Assembly (NCBI GenBank): GCA_036768485.1
Contig: JAVLUZ010000004.1
Span: 372,001 to 436,000 of the forward strand
Direction: 5' to 3'
Source of the DNA: Mermis nigrescens
Lineage: Eukaryota > Nematoda > Enoplea > Mermithida > Mermithidae
Length of the DNA: 64,000 nt
The notes under the pieces were generated by a model. The model made no database searches. It had not been told where the DNA came from and saw nothing but the letters and a program-made list of their open reading frames with translations. Shown here piece by piece: positions 1-11,635 of the stretch. The first letter of the stretch is position 1, and the number at the start of each line of letters is the position of its first letter. Position numbers and translations under genes: made by a program.

Positions 1-894
1 TGTTCGCGAAAGTCAAGATTTTTTCGCCGCTTTTCAATTTACACTTTTGCCGCGCTGCTTGCAGTCAAAATCGATATTTTTAGCATTATATGCATTTTTC
101 GCCACTCCGCAAAAGTCATAAAGCTCATTGCCCACTTGAATGCAAATGAGGTGTCGGTCAGTGATCGGACCGAGGGTACCTTTTGACTCCTCCGCCTCGG
201 CCGAGGCCGAGGCGACTTAAAATCCTTGCCTTGGCCGAGGCTGAGGCCGAGGGTAATGCCAAGGTCAAGCTTATATACCTATACCCATAAATAGTACTCT
301 TAGAATATTTTGTATGCACATGAGCTAGAGAATAATTGTAATATTAAACACTTTATCGAATGTCAAACAATTCATTTTTATTTTCAATAATAGTAGATTA
401 AATGTGTGAAGGATTTATTGAATAAAGTCAGCAGCATGAAAGCATACTTAATTTAAAAAGTTGCCGTTGATGAAGACTTGGAAAAGTTGATAAAAAATAT
501 GGCTGAACAAGCACTTAAAAACTTTTATTAATATAAGTAAGAAAACAATGTCGAAGAAATAAACGAATAAACGAAATAAGCTAAGTAAAGACAGAACTGT
601 AGCCATTGTTGTGCTCGCTTTTGCAGTAATGCATGTTTAAACACGCTTTTTCAGTCATCCAATTCTGGTGTGGCAGAAAATATGACGAAAACTGCACTGT
701 ACTTTCCGATCATAGTTTCCCAAGGTCCAGAGTTGAGGGAAGGGTGAAATCCCAAAATAGGGGACCAGTAAATGAAGTAGTGTCTTTGTATGAGCGAACA
801 AATTTTTGTAGATATTTTATATAAATATATTTTTAAACATACACATTTTTACATACTGCCAGTGTGTGACCTGCAACCGGCATGCAGTCCTAAA

Positions 895-1258
895 CAGTGT
901 TTTTTTTGTGCAAGATACCTTTTTGCATGTACAAAGATGGTATCCAAAAGTCTTTGAACATTTTGTACATGCAAATTTTTTGTACTATTATAGTATGGTA
1001 CAGTAGCGATTTAGTGTGGTAAAACAGGGTTTTTCGACCTTTGGTAGTGTATCTTAGCTAATTCCTAGGTTTCTGGATATTTGACATTTTTCTATTTCAA
1101 ATGCAAATTCTACTATTTTAAAGAATGCGCCGAAAATTTTCAGAAATTTTACTCCTTTTACAGTTTTTGTCTTCAAAAAATCTTTGTGCATGTACAAAGA
1201 CGGTCCTGAAAAGATTCTGTACATTATGAAAAACCTTTGCCGAATACAAAAAACCGTG
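895..1258 (+). mobile_element. Family D hAT-type MITE inside the 159-2743 element
   Basis: It starts CAGTGTTTTTTTTGTGCAAG and ends AAAAAACCGTG. Flanks GTCCTAAA and GCCCTAAA match at 7 of 8 bases. It contains repeated TGTACAAAG-type words. Confidence 0.75.
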
Positions 1259-1689
1259 GCCCTAAATGTGATAATTCGGCTTGAATTTAGTTGATAATAT
1301 TAGTTCGGCGCGAAGCGCCGAAATTTTTATCAGCTTTTGATGAAATTTACACATAAAACTCGACTGAGAAAGCTAAAACAACTTGTACTACAAAATCAGA
1401 AATATTACAGATATTGTAATATGCCAATTCAATCTTGTAATAAGCACTACTGTGCTTAGAAATCCAATGCAACATCAGGATAAATTAGTCAATTCTATCT
1501 TTGAACGGCAAAGAAGTGCAGTTATTAAATAGTACTTATTTTGCACAAAATTTTTAAAAACAGTATAAATAGATACAATAGATATTTTAATCTGCATAAA
1601 GATGCCTAGATTACACAAAAATTGATTTTTGAGTTTTTATTTCCCATGCTTCAATCTAAATACAGTATATTAGCGATATTTTACGTGAA

Positions 1690-2215
1690 GCGCCGAAAAT
1701 TTTTTGAAATTTTCTAAAATATACTGAAAAACGATATAATAAATATCCCTTTGTCCAAGAAAGTATTTTAACATTGTAAAAAAATGGATCCAAAAAAATG
1801 CACGAGCTGAAATTGATTTTTGGCAAAACCTCCATTTATTGGCCATTTTTAGGTGCGTTTTTGTGATTTTCGGCCGAAAATTCGTGATCATTTACCCCTT
1901 TCCCTTGAAAATGGCCGAAAACCATGCGTGTAACAGGGAGGTTTTTGGAATTCTCTATCTACCCAGGGTTGGACGTCCTCCCACACCCTTCCTCCAACGT
2001 CAGAAAATTTCGACTCAATCCCTCCCCATTTTTTGGCGAAAATTTGCGCTTTGTTGGCTAGTTTTGGGTGCTTTGCCATTTTTGACATAAAATTAGAGTC
2101 GCTAATCCCCCTCCTTCTAAAAATGGCCAGGGACCCCTACCCGAAATTTCCAAGCTGTTACATGTATGCCGAGGAGCCCCTCCCGAAAATTTTGAGCTGT
2201 TGCATGCATGTTTTA
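1690..2215. repeat. Family H-like repeat remnants
   Basis: Blocks such as GGTTGGACGTCC and AATTTTTGG beside TACATGTATG match family H pieces elsewhere (32017, 41510, 60.2 kb). Both orientations seem present. Boundaries are approximate. Confidence 0.45.
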
Positions 2216-2751
2216 TAGTGATAGTTTGTCTATTCACTCTTTCTTACATTCAAAAATACTATATCACTTCGTGAAATTCTAATAGTTAGCTACACTTTTG
2301 CCATAGTAAAAATTAACTTCAAAAATTATTCAAAAGGTTTTCACCAAAAATCGTCTGACAGTGACTTGAGTCTTGTACCCTGAGAGGAGGGTAATAACCC
2401 TCCCTCACCCCTTTGGGAATGTGTTTTGCGATCCATGTAGCGAGCATGAGAATTAAAACTTAGTCATCACATGAATAATAAATTGGCACTTTGCTGTATG
2501 TAACTTGGTGTAACTGGGTACGCGACTAAAACCATAAGAAAAGTCTTTGGGTAAAAAATACCCTGTGTACTGCAGATGCATTCTAAATAGTTAATATTCA
2601 AGGGATATATCAAACTTATTCAAATTTGATTTTAACCCTCGGCGCCTCGGCACTTTTCAGCTTCGCCCTCGGCGCCGAGGCCGAGGCTCCAAAAAACGCC
2701 GAGGATTGCCGAGGCCGAGGCCGAGGCCTCGGTCCGATCACTGGTGTCGGT

Positions 2752-3320
2752 ATTCTAATTTTCTTGAATATTAATGATGCGACAATTAGCAGAAAGTATT
2801 AAGACGTTGCCCAAGGCGACAGCGAAGCGCCGAATGGCGCGGCGCGGCAGGCAGATTTTGCCGCAGAATATTCGCGAATAGTCGACTGATTTTCGGGTAT
2901 ACTGTGGCCGCAAAAGCCCTTTGCGGCGCGATTCGCGTTAAGAGTAAATCAGGCTGCGATTTTCCAAGGAAATCGCAAGAAAACGTTTTGATTCAAGCGG
3001 TATTTAGCTATCTTTTAGTTCAAAAGCGCCATTTTTCAGCATTCGCGCTAAACAGTTATTTTTGATTTCACTTTGTTGAAGTTTATTAAATTTTTATAGG
3101 AAGTCTCTAATGTATCTATTGTCTTGAAAGACAGAGTATTGCTAGAAAGTTCTAAAACCTATGTTTTATGTGTTATTATGCCCATCGTTTTCGAGCCCAA
3201 TAAAGTGAATTTACAAAAAAATTGGTTTATCCCGCGGAATTAAAATTTTGTGCGTTCACGTATGATTACTACCTATGTGATGTTTTACCCCTTAATGTTC
3301 CGTATGACTCTACAGCCGGA
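2752..3320 (+). promoter_or_regulatory. Upstream region of ALKBH3-like gene
   Basis: This is one of the few stretches without a recognised MITE. It contains GC-rich GCGCGGCGCGGC-type words near 2836-2935 and then AT-rich DNA up to the start codon. The transcription start and promoter elements cannot be assigned by eye. Confidence 0.3.
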
Positions 3321-3434
3321 ATGAGTAAGAGCAGAGTCCAGGGCTCTTGGTCAACTTCGAAGCGATCAGTGAATAAATATAATGCTACGGCGGCTGTCTT
3401 ACCCGCAGCCAAAGTTGAGTATCAGTACTGTGAG
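3321..3434 (+). CDS. ALKBH3: ALKBH3-like exon 1
   Basis: This exon has 38 codons, from the first in-frame ATG (G at -3) to GAG|gtaagc, phase 0. The reading frame stays open upstream to about 3222 but holds no other ATG. The MSKSRVQGSW start matches the conserved ALKBH3 N-terminus; the rest is the poorly conserved basic leader. Confidence 0.85.
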
Positions 3435-6400
3435 GTAAGCATATAATGAATTTTTTACCACGGTATCAAGATAAAGATTACAAATATTATATTCGATTAT
3501 GATATTATAATACATTATTATATTAAACATTGTGTCATTATAAATATATTATAAATTAGAGCTGTGCCGGGGCCAGGCCCCGGCCCCAGCGTCGGGCCTA
3601 GGCCCCGGCCCCGGCCGGGGCTAGGCTGGCCCCGGCAACAGGGCCGGGGCCAATGTTAGAGTTGATTATAATGTTGAAAATTGATAATGTTTTGGGCAGA
3701 TTTACCTTCAAACTCAATTTGAAGCAAACCACAGATCTTGCTAATTCAAATCTTTATTTCACTATGTCAGATTGGTGCAAAGTTCTAGTTAATAATCAAA
3801 ATTGACATATTTTAAATTGCAATTCATATAGACGAGCATTTCCAGCTTGCTTGGTAGCAGACAGCTACGTCTATCAGAACAAATAGAATAATAAGCCTAA
3901 AAAAAGTGCAAAGTAAAGCACATTGAAAAACGCATCCAAGTCAGAGGAGTTAAATCCATACATGGGCAGCTCAAAAATTCTAGGGGGTCCAAAATTTTTC
4001 AAAGTCAAAAAGTGCCTGATAATATATGGTAGAGCGAAAAAACACCGTTTTCTCGCGTTTCTCAATGAGAGCTATCCATTAGCATCAAAAAACCGCAGAA
4101 AAACAGAAACAATTTTGAAAATCAATTTCTGGGGGTCTAGCGGATTTTTTTTTGGGGGGGGTGAGAATGTGAATTCTTGGGGGGTCATCCCCCGATGCCC
4201 ATGTTCTGTTATATTTTGTAATCCCAGCAAATATTAACGCTTGACGTGCATATCTACAAGCAAGAATATATGCATAGGTACATATAAGGGTTAGGGCAGG
4301 GTCGTACTATGAGCATGGTAAAGCACGCTATTATTGGCCCCGGCCCCGGCACCGGGCCTAGGCCCCGCCCCGGCACCGGGCCTAGGCTGGCCCGGCACCG
4401 GGGCCTAGGCCCCGGCCCCGGCCCCGGCAAAAAAGGCGGCCCCGGCACAGCTCTATTATAAATGTTTTAAATATCAGAGATACAAAACAAACATTAGGAG
4501 AATGACATATTAATTGCATGTCGGATCTCACAATCTATCACGTAAAATTTATAAACGAAAATTGTTATTGGAATAAGAGAGCGGTATTTACAACGGAAAC
4601 TCAATGCGGGACTACTTTATGGGATTCTAAAGATCATTGTACTTAATATATTGATTTGTCTTGAAATTAAGCTGACTTTTACTGTGTCGCCTTTATTTTT
4701 GTCTGAGTATTGCTAAATTATTCATGTAGATATACACAACTTATGGAAATAAGTAACCTAACTATATTCGATGGAATCATTTTGAAAATAGATTAATTAA
4801 CATACAAAATCCTAGTTTTACTATTCATCTTATGACGCATGAATGAGGACCTGGGGAATCTGTGTCCCCTAGAATTTGAAAGATTCGGCATTGAATTTTC
4901 AGAAAATTTTTCGTTTCCTGCATTTTTTCGATGCTAATGAATAGAGCTAAATGCGATTAAACAAAGGGAAAATGTCTCAAAAATGATTGTGTTATATTGA
5001 TTTGATTAGTAGTTTTTTATTCTTTATTTTATGTTTATTTTAATTTTTATATTTTATGTTTATTTTAGTTTTTACTGCCTATAGACAAATTGGTTATAGT
5101 TATATTTCGTTGCTTCGGTACATTTTTTTGCGATGGTAAACAGAATTTGAACGAACATTCTAATTTATTGGTCGAAAATTTTCACGTGTCGACTTATTAG
5201 GGTACTAAGAGTTTTCTGACATAATATTCGTTAGGAATTCGCTTATTTTAGGGCCAATTTTCAAAGCTTTAATTGAAGTTGTTGAATTTAATATCTTAAA
5301 ATAATGGCCCGGCTTTTTAGTCAAAATTGCAGAAAAAAATATGCTTGTTTCAATAAAAAGCAGGAAGACGAAAAAAAGCAAATTTCCAAATTAGAATCGG
5401 AAACTTTGGCATATTTGAAAGCGCAAATGTATGCATGCTCTGAAAACGGCGTAAAACAGACATTAATATAGATTGACAGCGAACAAGTTTCGGGAGCTTA
5501 GGTGGTGTCAAAATAGCCAAAATCGCAAAAACATGCCAAAGATTCAATTATGGGGGTCAAGCAGATTTTCGGTGGGGTGGGGAGGGTCTGATTCCCCCAT
5601 AAACCCCTCTCCACGCCCATGCGTGGTCATTAACAGACACGGACAGAATGGGTATTATGGAGATGAGATCAAAAAATTTTCTAAAATATCTTTTTTGTGC
5701 TCAAAAGCGACGTTTTTGACGATGCTCTATCTCTCTAGAACGTAAAAACAAGAAAATTGAAAAAAAATTCATAAAAATTCGACTAAATTAAATTAGGTTT
5801 TGTTAGCATATGAGTATTTGGCGCGAAGCGTCGAAAATTTGACATTTTTGAACGAGAGATAGTTAAAACCCTTCAAAATAGCTCCCTATCGACGAATTTT
5901 TTTCGGAAAATTACGAATTTCGGTGGAGGGTTAAAAATTTTATGGGGGCTTAAAAACCTTTCTTACCCCTGCCCCCTCCAAATCTCCAAAATCATGTTTG
6001 CTCGTCTACAAAATCGATCAACTTTTCAGAAAACGCGTCCGAAAATTAAGCCAGATGACATAATTATTAAAAATGCGGGAGAGCATATATTGAGCAAGGA
6101 GCCTAGTGGCGAATCGAAGTGAGTCGCTTGCTCGCGGCCATTCTAAACTAAAATGGTAAAGTAGTGTTAATCTGTAAAAAAATTAAAAAGTGTAATAAAA
6201 TGGGTTTATATGTAAAAAAGGTGTAAAGTGTAAACTTTAAACTGCAAAGTAAATAAAGTGTAAATGTTAATTGCGAAAATAGGAAAATTATATAAAAATA
6301 TCGTAAAGCGTAAAATGATAACTAAATAATTAAATAATAATTAAATAAATAATTTCCTCCTCGTAATCTGACGATCGTTGATCCTCTTCAGGAAATGTGG

Positions 6401-9400
6401 CCGAAAAAACGGCCGATAAGATGAAATGAATGGGAAAAAATTAAAATAAAGACCTGCATGAACTACTGATATCGCCATCGAACACGTGGGCGTCTGAATT
6501 TTGGAGGTCAAAAAGTTTCACTCGTCGAAAATGTGCCGAAAAATTTAGGGTTGGGGTGAAATAATTTTTTAACGTTTTTCATTGATCTGGTCAGCCTTCA
6601 GCTAAAAAACTTGAGAAAAAAGAACAAATTTGAAGATTTGATTCTGGGGTCTTTTGAATTATGGACTTTCAGCAGACCCCCACTCCCATGTAAGGTGTAC
6701 ATTGTATATTTTTTTATTAGTTCGTAAATAAAAAAATGTGGGCTTCCATCGGCTATTTGTCAACACACTTGGGCATGGGGTGTTTTGGGGGTATGCACCC
6801 CCCAGAAGTTGAAATACCTCCCCAGAAATCAAAATACCCCCCCCAGAATTCAAATTTTAAAATTTTTTTTGTTTTTTTAAGCGATTTTTTGATGCCATTG
6901 GATTGTGCTCGATGAGGAACGTCGAAAAATGGCGTTTTTTCGCCATACGACCAATTTTAAGACGATTTTTGACCTTTGAAAATTTTTTTACCCCCCCCCC
7001 ACTCCAGAATTTCGGTGCTGCCCACCTATGTTTGTCAATGTACTTGGACCTGATTAAAAAGAAAAGAGAACGCCCTATTTATTTGGTCGATTTTACGCAT
7101 TAAAATGCCAAAATCCGAACTGGCCTAATTTCGAGGAATTATCCTTGTTTTCTTTATTTGTTTTAGAATAGTTTACTACCCTGATTTTATCGAACTCGGA
7201 TTGGCTGATCTTTATTTAGTCAAATTAATGAATGAACTGCGTTGGGATCAGAATACGGACGATTTCGGACCTCACAATCGCCTCACGGCCTGGTTTGCCG
7301 AAAATCCTTACACATACGCTGGCTTAACTCATCCGGCCAACAAAAATGTAATTATGGCCATACGTGTTCTTGAGGGGATTTCGACCCCCCTTCACTTAGA
7401 ATGGCTACTGACCTCCGGAGAATGACTCTGACCAGACATGCACAACATGGAAATTCTGAGGGGGGAATGTTTATGTGCCTTTTTGGGTCTAAACATGATG
7501 GGTAGGCGTCAAAAAGACCGTTTTTGGGCGTTTCTGACGATTCTCTTCTTTCTAGAACATTAAAACGTTGAAAAATTTCGAAAAATTTAAAAAAAAGCCG
7601 AAAAAATTGAACACAATAAAGTCATAACATGAGTATAATGGCGCGGAGCGCCGAAAAGTTGACTTTTTCAAGCAAATAGATAGTAAACGCTTAAAAAAGC
7701 AGCTTATCTTCGAATTTTCAGAAAATTTTCCGGAATTTTCGAAAAATCGTCAATTCTGGGGGTTGAAAGACGAAAAGCTCCTTGCGTTGGTTAAAATTCT
7801 TACGGGGAAACCCGTCTCTCCCCTCCCCCAACCCTCCCAAGATAATGTATGGCCGCGATGCAGCCCCCAGAATTGTTAATTTCTCGTAAAAATTATATAA
7901 AGTGTGCCTTTTTAGCGTTTCTAGCTCATTTTTGACTCAAAAAACCCAAAAACTCAAAACAATTTTTAGCTCATTTTTGACTTTTGACTTTTGACTTTTC
8001 GACGCCGCGACTTATTTTTGGATTAAATTTTTCTTAACATTTACTCGATTTTTCTTAAATATGTCCTTAATTTTTTATGTTTTTAGGTTCTAAAAAGAAC
8101 GAGCATTGTCCGAAACGTCAAAAACATGACGTGTACCCACTATAATATGATTGAAAAAATAACAGTTTACTCCCTGTTTGTTTTAACCTACATAAGACTG
8201 AAATGTGAATTTTTAAAATGTAATGCAAAATTGAGTCCGGAAAATGGTCAAAATTTGAAATTTTTTCGCCTCGTCTAACATTTTTACCATTTATTGTTGG
8301 AATTTAGAATTTGTACATCTTTAATATTACTTAAATTAAAAATTGAGCTAAAACCTTCGAAATACCCAAAAAAATAAGATTAGAAGTGAACTTTCCAAAT
8401 TCCAAAAATGCAGACTTGCGGTAAGCAGTAATAATCGGTCTCGATCATATGTAGGTGGGCAGCACCGAATTTCTGGGGGGGTGGAAAAATTTTCAAAGGT
8501 CAAAAATGGTCTTAAAAGTGGTCGTATGGTGAAAAAAACACCATTTTTCGACGTTTCTCATCGAGCACTATCCAATGGCATCAAAAAATCGCTAAAAAAG
8601 CAAAAAATTCAAAATTTGAATTCGGGGGGGGGGGTTTCAACTTCTGGGGGTTGCATACCCCAAACCCTCCACGCCGACGTGTGGTCTCGATCCTTATTTT
8701 TTTCAATTTTCTTATCCGATGATGTATATTTCTCTTGATATTTTTACATTTTTGTTGTTTTTCGAATGCTTGATTTTGACTTTGCTTCTTTGTTCTATTT
8801 TTTTCTTAAATTTTCTATTTTCTTATTTTATTTTTTACTTTTTCGATAAATTTCCATATACATATTTTTTATGAAGTGGCATCCGGTCTTGTTGGAAATT
8901 TTGTCCAAAATCGAAGAAACTTTGTTGCTGGGCCATTCGAAAGAGTCGGACGACCGCCCTAAATTAAATTCGGTGTTGTGTAATCTGTATAGAAATAATA
9001 AGGACGGAGTTGGCTGGCACAGCGACGATGAAACGGGTTTAAGGCGCAATCCGTTTATAGCGTCCGTTTCATTGGGCCAAACGCGATTATTCGAAATGAG
9101 GAAAAAACCGGTTGAAGTGATAGTTTAAACTACTTTACACCTTTTGTTTGAAAAATTTATACCTGATGTGAATGAAATTAGGCTTTTGCGTTTCGAAGAC
9201 TATAACATTCCAAATTTATTTTAAATATTAAAATTATTTCCTAAATAAAAATAGGAGTTGCTATTTTGATTAATTAATTAAATTAATTAATTGGTTGATT
9301 AATTAACAGACATATTCAAAGCATTATAAAGTAGTCAGGTCGATTTAATAAATCAAACGAAATATTCTATTAAATGGGAAAGTTGTGCTAACAACATATT

Positions 9401-11173
9401 CAAATAGAATTTAACTACGTAAATGAAAAATACGTTATTTGATAAATTATGAGTTTAGTTTATGTACAGTGCTCGCCATGACACATGACGCACTATAATC
9501 GCCAGATTTATATTAGATGATGCGTCGCGAGCGCCGCGTTTCGTCTATCATGCGCTATCATCTCTTTTTTATTATTGTGGGATATTTATCTGTATTATGC
9601 AATTAATCTGGCGATGCGAACGGCGCAATTTAGCTATTAATAGCGCCAACAAGAAGAAGGAAGCGCGCATGTGAATGCCGGAAGCGCGCACGTGCCTGAA
9701 TATAGAACAGCATTCAAGTGCGCGCACTCGCCTGAATATAGAAAGGCATTCACGTGCGCGCTTCCGGCATTCACGTGCGCGCTTCCGGCATTCACGTGCG
9801 CGCTTCCTTTTGTTGGCGATATTAATAGCGTAAATTGCTGATTAACGGCACGATACAGATAAATATGCTATAATAAAAAAAGAGTTGATAGCGCTTTATA
9901 GACGAAACACGGCGCTCGCGACGCATCATCTAGTATAAATCTGACGATTATAGAGCGTCATGTTTCATGGCGAGCACTGTAACGATTAATTTATTCGAAA
10001 TTCCAAAAATCTATGAATTTTTAACTCTAATTTGCTAAGTTGGACGTAGTTCGTTAAACTAATATCTAAAATTCATTATTTGTTGAAAAATTGCCATTTC
10101 CTCAAGTTTTGCAATACTTTTACGATTGATCGTTTACTAGGTCTTTTATTTAGCTTCTATTTTTTATCTGTCGATATCCTTTTTATTTACATTTTTGCTA
10201 ACGGCCGAGAAATTAGGGCGTTTCTTCAAATTTGGTAGCGAATTTCAATGGGCATTTGAGGCCTATTCTGGCCTAGAAAGAGTGGCGTACTTAATGGAAT
10301 TTTACAATATGCTCCTCATGTTTTCCTTTGATTTAACTGTTTTTTTATGTCATTCAATTTTTCTGCATTCCAGCTTGTTTTTTCCTAACATTTTCTCGTT
10401 ACTTTTTTATCGGCATTATTTTTTTTTAAAAGGTCCCCATTTATCATTCAAATACGTTATGTGGTGACCTTAGGTGGGCGGCTTAAAGTTCTGGGGGATG
10501 CAACATTTTTTCAAAGGTAAAAAAATAGTTTTAAAAATGGTGGTAGATCTAAAAAACACAATTTTTCAACGTTCTTCATCGAGCACTATCCATTGGCATC
10601 AAAAAATTGCGAAAAAAACTTTTTTATAAAAATCAAAAATTGAATTACGGGGGTATTTTGGCTTCTGGGGGATGCATACCCCAAACCTCCCCACGCACAG
10701 GTATTGTGGTGACTCGAATTATATTTATCCATTACAATTAATTTTTTGAAATATTTTCTCCGCTTAAATTTTTTCCCCTCTTTATCTTCATTTTTACTTT
10801 TATTTATTATTCCCCGAGTCAAAAACGGTAGAAAAATGTCTCGTAGAGAAGGTAAGTTAATTTTCTATCATTTCTACTCGGTTTATTATATAGCGAACAT
10901 TGAAACGAAGTATTTTTTATAAACATATTACAAAAATAATATGTAATAATAATTAATAAGAATAAAATTGCGTCCGAATATCATCGATTTATATAGCCGC
11001 CTTACGATAATTTCGATTACTGCCAACACGTTAAAATTCACTTAACGCACGGAAGCCTGCTTATCATGAAAGGGGCTACGCAGAGTGACTGGCAGCACAG
11101 AGTGCCGACCGAATATCACGATAAACAACCGAGGATTAATCTTACTTTCCGCACCATTTATCCCGTCGATTGA
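3321..11173 (+). CDS. ALKBH3: ALKBH3-like AlkB-type 2-oxoglutarate/Fe(II) dioxygenase, complete, five exons
   Basis: Joined exons are 3321-3434, 6030-6118, 7167-7347, 8877-9110 and 10997-11173. They total 795 nt, or 264 residues plus TGA; from memory human ALKBH3 is 286 residues. Phases agree at every junction (0, 2, 0, 0). The N-terminus carries SRVQGSW, like the family's RVQGAW segment. Residues near 107-120 carry RLTAWF...PYTY, the substrate-side loop. WHSDD gives the metal ligands His176 and Asp178, WQHRV gives His240, and PRINLTFR gives 2-oxoglutarate-binding Arg252 and Arg258. The spacings (64, 12, 6) nearly equal those I recall for the human enzyme (66, 12, 6). The family removes 1-methyladenine and 3-methylcytosine from RNA and single-stranded DNA by oxidative demethylation. 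All catalytic residues are present, so the enzyme should be active. ALKBH2 is the alternative, but the N-terminal RVQG motif and FEMRKKP favour ALKBH3. Introns are 1.0-2.6 kb and full of MITEs. Confidence 0.93.
3557..4455. mobile_element. Family E hAT-type element with GGCCCCGG-rich ends
   Basis: The 18-bp inverted ends TAGAGCTGTGCCGGGGCC are flanked by a perfect 8-bp duplication TTATAAAT (3549-3556, 4456-4463). Subterminal GGCCCCGGCC arrays lie at both ends. It lies in ALKBH3 intron 1 and holds a family A copy. Confidence 0.88.
3957..4204 (+). mobile_element. Family A MITE nested in the 3557-4455 element
   Basis: It begins CATACATGGGCAGC and ends near GATGCCCATG. It has the family's internal CTATCCATTAGCATCAAAAAA block. 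Duplication not visible. Confidence 0.7.
4464..5500. other. AT-rich ALKBH3 intron 1 sequence
   Basis: There is no gene, RNA or clear element here. Weak repeat similarity begins near 4850 (GAATGAGGACCTGGGG). Confidence 0.4.
5530..5990. repeat. Degraded MITE fragments in ALKBH3 intron 1
   Basis: A CACGCCCATGCGTGG end (about 5640) abuts a reversed family G-like body carrying GGCGCGAAGCGTCG near 5820 and ending in a GGGGGCTT/CCCTCC run. Edges are unclear. Confidence 0.45.
6030..6118 (+). CDS. ALKBH3: ALKBH3-like exon 2
   Basis: The acceptor is acttttcag and the donor is TCGAA|gtgagt. The exon is 89 nt and ends in phase 2. It encodes KTRPKIKPDDIII... to GESK, the linker before the dioxygenase fold, weakly alignable to the family segment that ends PTGVSR. 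It is the least similar exon; support comes from exact phase fit (0 in, 2 out) and good splice signals. Confidence 0.8.
6764..7030 (-). mobile_element. Family A MITE in ALKBH3 intron 2
   Basis: It runs from CACACTTGGGC to CCCACCTATG with a perfect 8-bp duplication TTTGTCAA on both sides. Confidence 0.85.
7167..7347 (+). CDS. ALKBH3: ALKBH3-like exon 3
   Basis: The acceptor is tgttttag and the donor is AAAAAT|gtaatt, 181 nt. It encodes IVYYPDFIELGLAD, then NRLTAWFAENPYTY, matching ALKBH3 positions just before the jelly-roll core. The frame completes the lysine codon split with exon 2. Confidence 0.92.
7432..7870 (-). repeat. Family G-like element in ALKBH3 intron 3
   Basis: The reversed copy starts near CATGCACAACATGGAAATTC and runs through TTCTAGAACATTAAAAACG-type and GGCGCGGAGCGCCG (7639) blocks to GTATGG. 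No duplication found. Confidence 0.55.
8446..8683 (+). mobile_element. Family A MITE in ALKBH3 intron 3
   Basis: It is flanked by a perfect duplication GTCTCGAT. It ends about 190 bp before the exon 4 acceptor. Confidence 0.85.
8877..9110 (+). CDS. ALKBH3: ALKBH3-like exon 4 (HxD iron-binding motif)
   Basis: The acceptor is ttatgaag and the donor is AAACCG|gttgaa. It has 78 codons in phase 0. It begins WHPVL, contains LCNLYRN...VGWHSDDE (iron ligands His and Asp) and IASVSLG, and ends FEMRKKP. This is the most conserved exon. The frame runs on to a TAG at 9118-9120, so a missed splice would truncate the protein before the distal histidine. Confidence 0.95.
9467..9979. mobile_element. Family B Tc1/mariner-like hairpin element
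   Basis: CAGTGCTCGCCATGA and its inverse GGCGAGCACTG end the element, flanked by TA on each side. The two arms (about 180 bp each) are inverted copies. The centre holds short units of the type AAGCGCGCACGTGAATGCCG in both orientations. There is no transposase. It lies in ALKBH3 intron 4. Confidence 0.85.
10195..10467 (+). other. Unrecognised open frame in ALKBH3 intron 4
   Basis: The first ~45 codons (TAEKLGRFFKFGSEFQWAF, then YSGLERVAYLMEFYN) look more protein-like than nearby intron frames; the rest is hydrophobic low-complexity sequence. It is not needed for ALKBH3, whose exons join across it. It could be a decayed exon, a domesticated fragment or chance. Confidence 0.25.
10469..10705 (+). 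mobile_element. Family A MITE in ALKBH3 intron 4
   Basis: Perfect 8-bp duplication GTGGTGAC at 10461-10468 and 10706-10713. Confidence 0.85.
10997..11173 (+). CDS. ALKBH3: ALKBH3-like exon 5 (distal His and 2OG arginines, stop)
   Basis: The acceptor is tatatag and the exon starts PPYDNFDY. It encodes HGSLLIMKGATQ, WQHRVP (distal iron ligand), PRINLTFRTIYP (both 2-oxoglutarate arginines), then VD and TGA: 58 codons plus stop. Family members also end just after this motif, so the C-terminus looks complete. Confidence 0.95.
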   Translation, partial: PPYDNFDYCQHVKIHLTHGSLLIMKGATQSDWQHRVPTEYHDKQPRINLTFRTIYPVD

Positions 11174-11199
11174 ATAATTTTTTAAATTTAAATTTGAAT

Positions 11200-11219
11200 A
11201 ATAAAATGTAAATAATAAA
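11200..11219 (+). terminator. ALKBH3 polyadenylation signals
   Basis: AATAAA occurs at 11200-11205 and again at 11214-11219, 27 and 41 nt after the stop codon. That implies a very short 3' UTR, with cleavage expected just before or at the family A MITE that begins at 11256. Confidence 0.55.
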
Positions 11220-11255
11220 TTAAAGTGTTCAGACCGCATCGCGAAGTGTGTAGAC

Positions 11256-11513
11256 CATACGTGGGCAGCAAGAAATTTCTGGGGGGGGTGCTAGATTTTT
11301 TGAAGGTCAAAAAATGGCCTTAAAAATGGTAGTATGGTGATAAAAACACCATTTTTCGACGTTTCTCATCAAGTACTATCCATTGGCATCAAAAAATTGC
11401 GAAAAAAGCGAAAAAAATTTCAAAAATTGAATTCTGGGGGGTATTTTGATTTCTGGGGGGGGTATTTTGGTTTCTGGGGGGTGCATACCCCCCACCCCCC
11501 ACGCCCAGGTGTG
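11256..11513 (+). mobile_element. Family A MITE just after ALKBH3
   Basis: Perfect duplication GTGTAGAC on both sides. It starts 83 bp after the stop codon and about 40 bp after the second AATAAA. Confidence 0.88.
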
Positions 11514-11635
11514 GTGTAGACTGTTTTGCGAATTTTTCCCACCTACGTAAGTCGATTTTTGGCGCCATATTCGGTTTTACAGCGAAAATTGTTCTCGCTT
11601 ATAAGCTAATCTGTTCGGCCTTTCAATCGTCGCAT

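Larger units (their letters stand above)
159..2743. mobile_element. Family E hAT-type element with GAGGCC-rich ends
   Basis: The terminal inverted repeat CAGTGATCGGACCGAGG is present at both ends, flanked by a perfect 8-bp duplication GTGTCGGT (151-158 and 2744-2751). Just inside each end is a GC-rich array of GAGGCC/CTCGGC units. No transposase is readable. A family D copy (895-1258) and a family H piece (about 1690-2215) sit inside. It is one of the clearest insertions in the window. Confidence 0.85.

Noticed and set aside
9660..9810. Repeated units resembling a CRISPR array
   Set aside because: Units are in both orientations, nearly without spacers, inside a TA-flanked transposon in a eukaryotic gene.
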